Below, one piece after another: positions 53,792-63,423 of a stretch of DNA of 64,000 bases (positions are counted from its first letter, which is position 1; every line of letters starts with the position of its first letter). The DNA comes from Diphasiastrum complanatum (taxonomy: Eukaryota; Streptophyta; Lycopodiopsida; Lycopodiales; Lycopodiaceae): NCBI GenBank assembly GCA_029204225.1, contig CM055096.1, forward strand, positions 45,601,346 through 45,665,345, given 5' to 3'. The position numbers and the translations under genes were made by a program. The notes under the pieces are model-generated. The model worked only from the letters and a program-made list of their open reading frames with translations, had not been told where the DNA came from and searched no databases.

Positions 53792-55672
53792 ATGGTGCAT
53801 TCCAACCTTGCCAATCTGTGGGACGAGGTGGACATTGTCAGGCGGGTTCCCGACAAGTCCAACAAGTCCGGTGCAAAGATCATGCACTGTCGATATTGTC
53901 TGGCCGAGTTCGTTGCCACCCTCACTCGCCTTAAAGGCCACCTACTCGGCGCACGTGCCACAGATGGTGGCACACTGAATGCTGCCCCCTGTGCCAGCAT
54001 GTCTATTCCCGTCAGGCAGCGACTTCTGGATACCTACGGGCCATGTCTTGTGGCGGGGGAGAACACCATTTCGGAGGGTTTTCTTCGGTTTTGCACCGCT
54101 CCTTACGTGGTTGACCCCGAGTTGTTGCCTGCTTGGCTGGCACGCATGAGGAGAGGGAGTGCATCCTCGTCCAGTCCCTTTGCCCCTCATCCCCCTCAGA
54201 CAGTTCCGCCTCACGCACCCCCATCTGCACCCATTCCGGTGGATCCTGTCCCATCGCGTCCGCCAGTTGCCACTGCGGTTCCACCACCACCTACTGTTGC
54301 TCGCACTCCCCCAATTTACGACTTTCTCATGGACTCTCCGCCACCCGAGCAGGAGTAGGCCCCGGATGCCAGAGGCCTTCCAGGATGTTGAGATCCCTTC
54401 CTCCCTCCCTCCACATCCGGATGACCTCCCTAGCCAGCAGTTTTCGTATCCCATGCCAGATGTCCCCCCTCCACCAGTGTACCCCACTTATGTTGCTGCA
54501 CCCATCCCGGCCAGTGCATCCCACTCTCCCCATTCCACGTCTACAGCTGATGCATCCACTAGTGCCCAGCCTGTCGCATCACCATCCATTCCCGTCACTT
54601 TTGGTGCACCGTGCTGGAGGTCCACTACCTGTCGCCCGGCTGGGAGAGTTCTTAGGCAGCAGAGCATTCGCGGCGCGCATCAGCTGCACATGGATAGACA
54701 GGCCACACAGGCCGTGGCCAGTCTGATTTATGAGCTGAACCTTCCATTTGCCATCACCAACTCTGAGCCCTTCAGAAGGGCCTTCCGCCTTGCACAGTCT
54801 ATCAGCCCTAGCTGGAGAGTCCCTAGTTTAGAGGTTGTCCGTACACACATGCTGAGGAATAGGGTCGAGTCATTGTCTAGAGAGATGGAGCCTCTACGTC
54901 GCCACTGGGCCACTTACGGTTGCAGCATCATGTTCGATGGCTGGACTGATGTCAGGAGGAGGCCGATCCTCAACATATTGGTCTCCAGCTGCATGGGCGC
55001 ACAGTTTTTGAGGGCAGTGGATTGCAGCAGGGGGGGGAGAGTCATATCTGCAGAGTTCGTGTTTGATGTCATCACGTCTTCCATCCTGTCCATAGGCCCA
55101 CAACATGTCGTCACGGTGGTGACGGACAATGCCACAAACTGCATTCAGATGGGTGTACTGCTAGAGGCCAAGTTCCCTCACATTGTTCATACCCCCTGTG
55201 CAGCGCACGACATAGACCTTCTGATGGGGGACATAGGTGCACTTCCCTGGATTAGAGCCATCGTCCATGAGGCCCTCTTCCTAGTGACTTTTGTCACCAG
55301 GAAGAGGCGTGTTCTTGCCATGTTCCGGGTGGTCAGCCAGTTGGACCTCAAGAAGCCAGCCCCCACACGCTTTGCATTCAACTTGGTGGTCATCGACCGT
55401 TTGATCAGGTGCAGGGCACAGCTTCTACAGATGGTTGCCAGTGATCTTTGGTGTGACAATACATTTCAGCACACTGAGGATGGGGAGGACTTTTCTTCCA
55501 CGGTGAGGGGAGACCAGTTCTGGAGGGATGCACAGACATTGTCAGGACTGCTTCGACCACTCTACATTGTGCTCCGCATGGCTGACAGCGAGGGGTCGAC
55601 ACTTGGACTGGTATATGAGCTCATGGATCGGATCGGACAGTTCCTGCAGCTGCCCATCCTGCAGCCAGAGAG
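53792..55672 (+). pseudogene. E2 hAT transposase exon 1: BED finger and DUF659 core
   Basis: The start MVHSNLANLWDEVDIVRRVP leads to a BED-type zinc finger (MHCRYCLAEF ... RLKGHLLG), the DNA-binding module of hAT transposases. A Pro-rich spacer follows. A frameshift at about 54356 moves to a second frame with NLPFAITNSEPFRRAF, YGCSIMFDGWTDVRRRP, VVTVVTDNATNCIQMG and PCAAHDIDLLMGDIGALPW. These are core motifs with the catalytic Asp region. The frame is open to the donor GAGAG|GTAAGC (55672/55673). Apart from the one frameshift this exon looks well preserved. Confidence 0.9.
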
Positions 55673-55802
55673 GTAAGCGGTACAGTAATGTAATTGGTCT
55701 TTATCTTTTCAGTGGTTGCTAGCTTGTTTTTCTGTCAATGATACGTTTTTTCATAATGCCCAGGTTTTTTCGTAATGCCCAGGTTTTAACATGCCCAGGT
55801 TT

Positions 55803-58090
55803 AAACGGCGTGGCTGAGCGGAAAAACAGGTCTATAGTTGAGTGTGCGAGGAGCATGCTCAAGGCAAAGGGGTTGCCAAATTCCTTTTGGGCGGAAGCGG
55901 TAGCAACTGCTGTTTTTCTATTGAATAGAAGTCCAACCAAAGTAGTTGAGGGAATCACGCCAGAAGAAGCATATAGTGGCAACAAGCCCAAAGTGGGCAG
56001 CCTTCGAGTATTTGGGTGTACAGCATATGCACATATACCAAAGGACTTGCGGAAGAAACTTGATGCAAAATCCATAAAGTGTGTCTTTCTTGGGTATAGT
56101 GAAGGTGAGAAAGCTTATGTGCTATATGATCTCGAAAACAGGAGGAAGATCCTAAGTCGAGATGTCATCTTTGATGAAGAGCATGCACCCAAGATACAGG
56201 AGCAGGAGAAAGAAGGAATTACTGAGTTCATACCCTTGATTGATTCCACGGATGAGGATCCTAGTCAAGAGTCCTGTAAGCCTCAAGTGCAGGAGCAACA
56301 ACAGGAAATCGAACCTACTAGTTCGAGACCTCTTTTTGGCCAAGTACCAGAAGCAGAAGTTGGGGAAAAACGGAAGACTAAAACAGTACCATGGGATACG
56401 TGGTCACCATCCACATCACCTACTGCTAGGAAGAAGCTACCTAGGTGGTATTGGGAAACAATCAAAGAAGGTCAAATGATTGAAGAAGGAGAGAGCAGTG
56501 AACAGGGTGTCAGAAGATCTCTTAGGTCTCATGAGAGACAAGAGACTAACTTTGCTCTTATGTCCACTATTCTGAATGCAGATGAGCCACAGTTCTTTCA
56601 CGAAGCCGTGAGAGAAAAGGTATGGCAACATGCCATGCAGGAGGAGTACGACTCCATTGTCAAGAATGACACATGGGAGCTCACTACATTGCCAGAAGGG
56701 AAGCAACCAATAGGTTGCAAGTGGGTCTATAAGACCAAGTTTCATGCCAATGGAACAGTGGACAAGTACAAGGCAAGGTTGGTGGCGAAAGGCTATGCTC
56801 AGCAAGAGGGGCTAGACTATGATGAGACATTCGCACCTATTGCTAAAATGACATCTATCAGAACCGTTTTGGCTATAGCCTCATCTTTTGATTGGGATGT
56901 CCATCAAATGGATGTCAAGAGTGCCTTTCTAATGGGCACCTACAGGAGGAGGTTTACATGGAACAACCGCAGGGATTTGAAATAACAGGCAAGGAGAATC
57001 TGGTTTGCAGGCTTAGGAAAGCCTTGTATGGGCTCAAACAGGCGCCAAGGGCTTGGTATAGCCGAATTGATGAGTACTTTGCAAGGCAAGGGTTTGAGAA
57101 GAGTAAGTCTGATTGCAATCTTTATGTCTTCAGGGAAGGAGAAGACTTTGTGGTTGTTGTGCTCTATGTGGATGATCTACTCATCACGGGAAGCAATAAG
57201 AAGCTTATTGCTTGTGTTAAGAAGAATCTTTCTAATGAGTTTGAAATGAAAGATTTGGGTTTGCTACACTATTGCCTAGGAGTTGAAGTTTGGAAAGGAA
57301 AGCTTTGTCTTTTTATCTCATAGGCAAAGTATGCACAGAAATTATTGAAGAGGTTTAACATGCAAGAAAGCAAACCAATCAGCACACCCATGGATGCAAG
57401 CAACAAGCCATCAAAAGATGATGGTCCAGCATTTGCAGATGAGACGCTCTATCGTCAGTTAGTGGGCAGGCTGATTTACCTTACTACCACCAGGCCAAAT
57501 ATTGCTTATGCGGTTGGAATTGCAAGTCAATACATGAGTAAGCCTACTGAAGCACATTGGAAGGCAGCCAAGCGGATCCTACGATATGTGAGAGGGACAG
57601 TGACTTATGGGATTGGATACACGGATGACGGGAACCTTCAGCTGGAGGGTTATTCAGATTCTGATTGGGCAGGTGATAGAGACGATCGGAGATCGACGAC
57701 AGGCTATTGTTTCAGCCTAGGTTCAGGGGCTATATCATGGTGCAGTAAGAAGCAGCCTACTATTGCTCTATCATCTACCGAAGCTGAGTACAGGGCGACT
57801 ACGAGGTCCGCCTGTGAAGCCATTTGCTTACGCCGTCTACTTGAGGACATGCAGATTGCTCAAGTAAGACCTACATTCAGCTTGTGAGGAATCCAGTCTA
57901 TCATGCACGGACAAAACACATAGAGGTGGACCAGCATTTTATACGAGAGAAAGTGCACAGTGGGGAGATCGAGCTAGTTTATTGTGACACCAATGACCAG
58001 ACAGCTGATACTTTTACTAAACCACTTAGTAAAGATAAGTTTGAAAAGTTCAGAACTTTGTTGGGTGTCAGCTTGAATAAAATTGCCATT
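55803..58090 (+). pseudogene. CopA2 integrase end, reverse transcriptase and RNase H
   Basis: The open frame 55803-56985 keeps the integrase Glu (GAG 55816-55818) and the RT start. A 1-base loss at about 56930 shifts it to the frame at 56892-57323, which holds GLKQAPRAWYSRIDEYF and the YVDD site (VVLYVDDLLITG). A TAG follows at 57321. RNase H continues from 57345 but loses about 33 bp at 57870 between two CATT repeats (HCDNQSC text missing). It ends QTADTFTKPL. Confidence 0.9.
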
Positions 58091-58100
58091 AAGGGGGGGG

Positions 58101-58498
58101 TGTTGAAGAGTAATGCCTATTTTACCCCTTTTGGCTAAGCATTAGTTAAGTTGTACATAACCCATGGGGCATGTTTTAATTAAATGCATGAGACCCCCTT
58201 TTGTAAGTTATGTAAAATAGTGCAAGTGGCCCACTTGGCCAAGTAGCTCACTCCTATGGTTGACACCTAGACTTTCCATGCATGTAAAGGAAGTGCTTCC
58301 CTCACAAGGGACTTGGAGGACCCACACCCTCCTCTCTCTCTCTAGCAATTCATTTCTTCTTGAGACTTTTGAGTTTGTGAGATGCTCATGCAATTCTCCT
58401 TGTGAGTGATATTTTCCATAGCCAAGTTTTCTCAAGCTTTCATAGTTGATCTAGCATTTGAGTTAAGATACTCCATAGCTAGGTCTTATAAATCTTCA
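58101..58498 (+). repeat. CopA2 3' LTR (398 bp)
   Basis: It starts TGTTGAAGAGTAATGCC after the polypurine run AAGGGGGGGG and ends TAAATCTTCA. It is slightly longer than the CopA LTR, with a ~15-bp extra segment (GGCTAAGCATTAG). Confidence 0.92.
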
Positions 58499-58508
58499 GG
58501 CTGTTCAG

Positions 58509-58604
58509 GATCCAGAGAGGAGGCATCTTCCCATTACCTGGTGGACCATGTTCGGTAGCACATATCCATCTATACAGCGTCTTGCACTGCGTGTCCTTTC
58601 TCAG
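58509..58604 (+). pseudogene. E2 hAT transposase exon 2: start of dimerisation region
   Basis: These 32 codons read DPERRHLPITWWTMFGSTYP and SIQRLALRVLSQ, the WW and LALRVLS motifs of the hAT C-terminal domain. The acceptor is GTTCAG (58508) and the donor is CAG|GTATGC (58604/58605). Its phase does not fit the exon 1 donor, so sequence was probably lost when CopA2 inserted 11 bp upstream. Confidence 0.85.
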
Positions 58605-58694
58605 GTATGCATCTCATTTTATCCTCCATTGCTGTGTTTCGTTGACGTTCCACCCGTGCAAATATGCTGAAGCATTTCAATGCACGTACCACAG

Positions 58695-58856
58695 GGCTAC
58701 GCAGCCTCCGTGTGTGAGCGCAATTGGAGCACATGGGCACTCATTCACACGAGGAGAAGAAACAGGCTGTCAGTGAGTCAGTTGGAGCGGTTGGTGTTCT
58801 GTAGCACCAACGCACGCCTTGCCAAGAGACTTTCGACCATTACGAGCGCATTGCAG
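58695..58856 (+). pseudogene. E2 hAT transposase exon 3: dimerisation region
   Basis: These 54 codons read GYAASVCERNWSTWALIHTR and NRLSVSQLERLVFCSTNARL. CERNWSTW with R-N-R-L-S is the best conserved part of hAT transposases. The acceptor is CACAG (58694) and the donor is CAG|GTGATT (58856/58857). Confidence 0.9.
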
Positions 58857-58985
58857 GTGATTAGTTATTCTCCTGGAGCATGTTGGTTGACGACTTATAC
58901 GTTGGTTTTGTTTCTTGATCAAATTGTCTCTCTGACATGCAAATTTTTAACCTTGCAAACGAAGATATCAAATTTGGAGCGCCAG

Positions 58986-60443
58986 GTTGACTTGCCTACG
59001 AACAGCACCCATCCCATGCCTGCAGATGACCTGGGCACACAGGTTATGGCAGAGAGAGACAGGGAGCTTGCCAAGATGAGAGAGAGAGAGAGAGCTTGGG
59101 CTTGAGCACAGAGAGCCTCCATTGTACGAGGCAGATGAGCCAGTGTCAGAGGATGATCAACATGAGGATGAGCCCATTCGGGTTGTGTTCGCCAGATCAG
59201 AGAGGGATGAGGCATATGATACAGGCGTTGGGCACACGCCTAGAGCAGGGTTCACAGGTGCATCACGTGGTAGAGGTGGGTCACACAGCACAGATTGTAC
59301 CGGGAGACAGGCAGGGCACACAGGGGGGGGCAGTGGCATACCTTCTTATGTTGATATGATGGAGGAGGCTCTTGATAAGGGGCAGAGTGATTTGGGCTTA
59401 CCTTCCGCAACTGCTTGGATGCGTGCATCACAGAGTCATAGGCATTTCTACGACAGCACACCAGAGGAGTCACCAGATGACTTTGATTGTACCGATTGGG
59501 GGACATACAGGGGCCGCATCGTGCACAGGATGAGGCACGGGATGAGGCACAGGATGATCCAGAGGATGGTGCACATGATGAGTCCCAGAGCCCAGAGCAT
59601 TTGTATTCGGATGCGTAGCTGGACGACCTGATTGCAGAGTTGGATTCAGAGGCCCAACAGATGCCGAGCGTCAGGGCGCCCCCATCCTCTCTAGCCAGCA
59701 GGCACTACACAGAGTCTCAGCCAGAGCAGCTACACGAGGTGCCTGCAGTTCCTCTAGTTCCTCGGAGGGTGTATGTGCGCCGCACAGCACCTCCAGTGCC
59801 ACCGATGCCATTGAGGCCTGCAGCCCCTCCATCGCCATCCACTTTTGCAACACCAGGTCTCCATGGCAGGCCACCATCTGTGCCCAGATTTTCTCTTGCA
59901 GCGCCCACATCCACAGTGGCTCCTCCAGTGATAGCACCCACGGCACATCCTCCTCCCTTGGCAGCACCCACGGCACCGGCTCCTCCTTTGGCAGCACCCA
60001 GGATGTACCAGTACCGGCCACCGCAGCGCCCCTTTCAGTACATATCGCAGCTGTACTTGCCTCCTGCAGGGAAGGCCCCTCCACAGCCAGTTCCTCCGCC
60101 AGCAGCAGGCCCACGGGCACACACTCCATGGACCTATCCTCCACTATCAGCTGCACAGGGACACCCATCTTTGGCTTCTCTATCCAAGCCGGCTGCAGCT
60201 TGGGCCCAGCCTAGCCAGCCAGGTGATCTGCATGGGGGTGATGAGGCATTGACGGCTCCACTTGTCCGCAAGAGGCCAAGAAGGCGCAAGGGTGCACCGA
60301 AAAAGAAAGGCAGGGCACAGAAACAGCCAAGGAAGAGAGGACGACCTCGCAGGGCTCCAGTTGCTGGTAAAGGTGCAGTATCACAGCCAGCTGCAGCAGG
60401 TGTTGTTGGTTTAGCCTGCTTGGGGGCTGATGCGGAGGCATGA
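58986..60443 (+). pseudogene. E2 hAT transposase tail: acidic, Pro-rich and AT-hook segments
   Basis: After a 129-bp intron the frame continues VDLPTNSTHPMPADDLGTQ, breaks in a GA run at ~59090 and again near 59520-59640. Three zones follow: acidic (EADEPVSEDDQHEDE), Pro/Ala-rich (59760-60180) and basic, with KKKGRAQKQPRKRGRPRRAP (60303-60362). The last holds R-G-R-P, an AT-hook core that binds the minor groove of A/T-rich DNA. Such a long tail is unusual, since many hAT transposases end soon after the dimerisation domain. E1 has a similar RGRP-bearing tail. Confidence 0.75.
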
Positions 60444-61059
60444 GGATGACGAGTCTTCCCCCTCGGATACATAGCCCATGCCAGTTCCAGACAGGCATAG
60501 ATATCAGTTGCGAGAGTGAGCTCGGGGCCCTGAGTTGTCTCCGGAGCATTCATCTGAGTCAGAGCCAGAGCATTGATTGTAGCTCTGTTATTTTATTTTT
60601 AGCAGTTTGATATCATGTTCCATGTTTGGCGGCCAGATGGTCGAACACTGCCATACTATATTCAGTGTTGGACGTACTTTATTCGCTGTACATTTTGTAT
60701 TTGTAGATTTGTAATTGTTATGCTACGTTTTCAATTTTATTTCGAATGGTATGTGCGTAATTACAATTAGTTTCAACCGCAAAGATTGATAGCAGATGCA
60801 CAACACAGAAATACAACCCCCTTTATAGCATTTCATAAACACACATACTACATTGCAATACACCAAGCACGCGTTGCACAAAAAACACACCGTACATTAA
60901 TTCATTAGATGTATCAAAATTACAACACGTATTCCCGCCATATACGGCTGGGGCTGTTCTTTACACTATGTTAGACACTAAATGTTGCCTCATCTACTGC
61001 CGAAAATTACATAACAACAGTCAGCCACATACGGCTAGACCCCATCTATTCTAAACATT
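60444..61059. other. E2 3' region
   Basis: AT-rich, no coding signal until the convergent frame below. Confidence 0.45.
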
Positions 61060-61435
61060 CCTATGGATCCTCCACTGACTCCTCGCCCTCGTCAGGTGCA
61101 TTGTTCTGTCACTCTCGCTCTGCCTCCCGGTTAGCCCGAGCTGCCTCCTAGTTAGCACGACGGTGGGCAGCCCTTTCCCTGACCATGATAAGTTGCCGCC
61201 GTGTGAAGTTCATTCCGATCTGCTCATCCAAATCCAGCTCGACAACGGGGGCGGGGGGCACAGGGGGAGCTGGGTGCTCCGGCTCCGGATTTCTCTGCCG
61301 ATCCTGTCGCAGCATCTCTACAATGTCTGCCTCTTGCTTCTGATGCCTTTCATTGTGCCTTCGAACATCTTCCTCGAGATTCCTCCTGCGTAACAACCAA
61401 ATAGCTATTGAAAATAAGATCTGTTTGTGCCCCAT
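61060..61435 (-). pseudogene. Convergent coiled-coil frame near the E2 right end
   Basis: The minus strand reads RRRNLEEDVRRHNERHQKQE, ADIVEMLRQDRQRNPEPEHP and VELDLDEQIGMNFTRRQLIM, then an Ala/Arg/Glu helix. Two TAG/TGA codons interrupt it at about 61148 and 61110. It is open back to an ATG at 61435, but an acceptor-like TTACGCAG just before GAGGAATCTCG (61383) suggests it could be a downstream exon. I do not recognise the family. hAT elements usually carry a single gene. Confidence 0.5.
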
Positions 61436-61515
61436 CTACTGCACTTATGAGAGGCAAAACGCTCGTTTAACCATTGATCCCTTAAAAAATTTCAGCCATA
61501 AGCTATTTTTCCAAC

Positions 61516-61547
<32 letters not shown>

Positions 61548-61615
61548 TTTTTTTTTGCGATTCTGGGAGGAGAAACGCGGTTTCCGAAACGTCTCCTCCC
61601 AGAAACGCGATTCTG
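61516..61615. repeat. Homopolymer tract and AACGCG word array, right end of E2
   Basis: About 28 A then about 14 T are followed by GCGATTCTGGGAGGAG, AAACGCGG, GAAACGTCTCC and AAACGCGATTC. The two GATTCTG words face each other. Confidence 0.75.
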
Positions 61616-61625
61616 TGCAACTATG

Positions 61626-61651
61626 ATATATATATATATATATATATATAT
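61626..61651. repeat. (TA)n tract between E2 and FB-1
   Basis: 26 bp of AT repeats are flanked by ..CTATG on the left and CATAG.. on the right, which together form a perfect palindrome. Confidence 0.95.
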
Positions 61652-62460
61652 CATAGTGGCACGTGGTACCGCCATTATGGTACCGCGTTACCATAATGGT
61701 GGTGCCGCCATTATGGTGCCGCCCAAAAATCCGCGGTACCAGGGCGGCACCATTTTTTAATTTTTTTTTTTTTAAAACATTTAATTTTTTTTTTTTTTAA
61801 TTTAGTGGGCAATATGGGTATCAGCTTGAAGCTCTTGACGAGAGCAATGCATTTATGCAGGTTGCAGGTGCTTTCAGCTACAAAATGTGTTAGACAACTA
61901 AATAATGCACCTCTCAATTTAGTAGTCACTAGTTAACCGTGAGCTCAGATCTGTAAAGCCCCCGTTATGAGGAGAAGCCATTACTGAGCACGGTTGTTAG
62001 TATAGAGTCTATTGTGAGACCATGATGGTTATGAGATGGCTAGATTACAGTTTCTATATAGCAGCAAGTCTTGGGGGGTTCGGGGGGCGGTACCCCCCCG
62101 AGAAACAGGGGGTCCAGGGGGCGGTAGCCCCCCGGAAAGGGATTTGGGGGGCAGAGCCCCCCAACGGCCTCTTCATGATTTGGCCTTCCGACTCCCAAAG
62201 CGAAAACACACTTTTTGGTGTTTTGCATCCCCTTGGTCCTTTGGCTGTTCGCTCTCGTCAAAACCGGCAACCTGCATAAATGCACTGCTCTCGTCAACAA
62301 CTTCAAGCTGATACCCATATTGCCCACTTGATTTTATTTTTATTTTTTTTTAAATTAAAAAAAATATTATATATTATGGTACCGCGGATCGGTATGGATC
62401 CGCGGTACCAGTATGGATCCGCGGTACCGGGATCTGCGGATCTTGGTACCGCTGGATCTA

Positions 62461-62462
<2 letters not shown>
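61652..62462. mobile_element. FB-1: 811-bp fold-back element of the same hAT-type family
   Basis: It starts CATAGTGGCAC and ends GGATCTATG. Each arm has GGTACC-type words, a homopolymer tract and then a ~64-bp segment with GGGCAATATGGGTATCAG (61806-61870, inverted at 62263-62331). The central ~390 bp contain G-rich runs (GGGGGGCGGTACCCCCC near 62080) and no gene. Both outer flanks are (TA)n. Confidence 0.8.

Positions 62463-62506
<44 letters not shown>
62463..62506. repeat. (TA)n tract between FB-1 and MITE-2
   Basis: 44 bp of AT repeats, again between CTATG and CATAG. Confidence 0.95.
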
Positions 62507-62727
62507 TAGTACCCCGTGGTACCGCTGGTATGGTATCGCCGGTACCATAACAGTGGTACCGAAAGTATGGTACCGCCTTGGGATCCGCGGTACCAGGGCG
62601 GTACCATAATATAAAAAAAAAAAAAAAATTCCCGTGTTATAAAAAATTCCCGGGTTGGTACCGTTGACCGATATGGTACCGCGGTACCATATATGGTCCC
62701 GCGGTACCGGGATCCGCGGGACCTATG
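62507..62727. mobile_element. MITE-2: 221-bp element with ten GGTACC words
   Basis: It begins CATAGTACCCCG and ends GGGACCTATG. Ten GGTACC palindromes lie in two blocks around an A-tract (62612-62627) and a short core. This is the same plan as MITE-1. It is flanked by (TA)n on both sides. There is no coding capacity. Confidence 0.78.
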
Positions 62728-62739
62728 ATATATATATAT
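62728..62739. repeat. (TA)n tract right of MITE-2
   Basis: 12 bp of AT repeats, followed by CTAAGGAAGCGG. Confidence 0.8.
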
Positions 62740-62815
62740 CTAAGGAAGCGGATGCTGCGTCCGCGTCCGCGTCAGAGGGTCCGGACACGTCCGTTTTTTT
62801 TTTTTGTGTGTGTTT
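62740..62815. repeat. Left end of a further element with TCCG words
   Basis: CTAAGGAAGCGG leads to GCGTCCGCGTCCGCG, GGTCCGGACACGTCCG and a T-tract. The vocabulary matches the array at 44923-44970. The rest of the element is not identified. Confidence 0.55.
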
Positions 62816-63265
62816 TATAGCCTTTAATTGGCATTAGTAGTATGAAACTTCTACTAAATGTTCAATAAATTATCGAATTTTTGAAACACAAAATCTGGAG
62901 CATGACCTACTTTGACCTCTTATTATGGCCAAAACATGGCCCAGAACCTCTTCTTGGGAGAGTCCCCGGGACCTACTACGTAAACTAATTTCAAAATTCC
63001 ACGTTTGAAATGTTTTCCAACCATGGAAATTTGACAAATGTTTGAAATTTCTTCCAAGAGTGTTTGGTTGCAAAAGTGAAATTAAAGGCTGTCACTAAAT
63101 CAGAGGCCCCTTGAATTCTAAATCCCATAAACATGGAAATGCAGAATGGGACGCTGCTATGGTTAAAAGTCTTACTATATAAAAGAGGAGACTTATTGTC
63201 TTTTCTACATCTTTTCTAGCATGAAAGTAAATATTAAAGTTATCTTTTTAGAACCCAAATTGCAC
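62816..63265. other. Spacer, no clear feature
   Basis: AT-rich, no coding or repeat signal recognised. Confidence 0.4.
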
Positions 63266-63423
63266 CTACCACTTTCATCCTTTTCAGTTTCTCCAACTTG
63301 ACAGGGTTTATTCTGTCCAGCAGGTTTTTGGTATCCACTGCAAAGATATGGGTGATGCTTTGAGAAAGATGGCCCTCCAATTTGCCTCCCATCTCTGCCA
63401 CTTTCCGCTTCCATATCTATCAA
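63266..63423 (-). CDS. Possible exon of unknown gene
   Basis: A minus-strand frame reads MEAESGRDGRQIGGPSFSKH and HPYLCSGYQKPAGQNKPCQV, then GETEKDESG. It meets a donor-like GTG|GTAGGTGC at 63270/63269 (or GGTAG|GTGCAA). Its composition is less skewed than the flanks. I do not recognise a domain. It could be an upstream exon of the minus-strand host gene, but nothing proves that. Confidence 0.3.

Larger units (their letters stand above)
55803..58498 (+). mobile_element. CopA2: 5'-truncated CopA-family copia element
   Basis: It begins abruptly inside integrase at NGVAERKNRS and continues through RT, RNase H, polypurine tract and a complete 3' LTR (58101-58498). It is nearly identical to CopA 7367-9691. 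The 5' junction (55740-55802) carries three copies of an ATGCCCAGGTTT-type unit. No 5' LTR exists. Confidence 0.92.
53411..61625 (+). mobile_element. hAT-type element E2 (left border tentative), split by CopA2
   Basis: The right end TGCAACTATG (61616-61625) is preceded by AACGCG-type words and a long A/T tract and followed by a (TA)n run. The reverse complement of this end, CATAGTTGCA, differs at two positions from the MITE-1 terminus CAAGGTTGCA. The transposase gene (BED finger, DUF659 core, dimerisation region, AT-hook tail) is in several exons. CopA2 has inserted after exon 1. Confidence 0.7.

Noticed and set aside
59671-60168. Minus-strand frames opposite the E2 tail
   Set aside because: They are the complement of Pro/Ala-rich codons; the plus frame fits the transposase.
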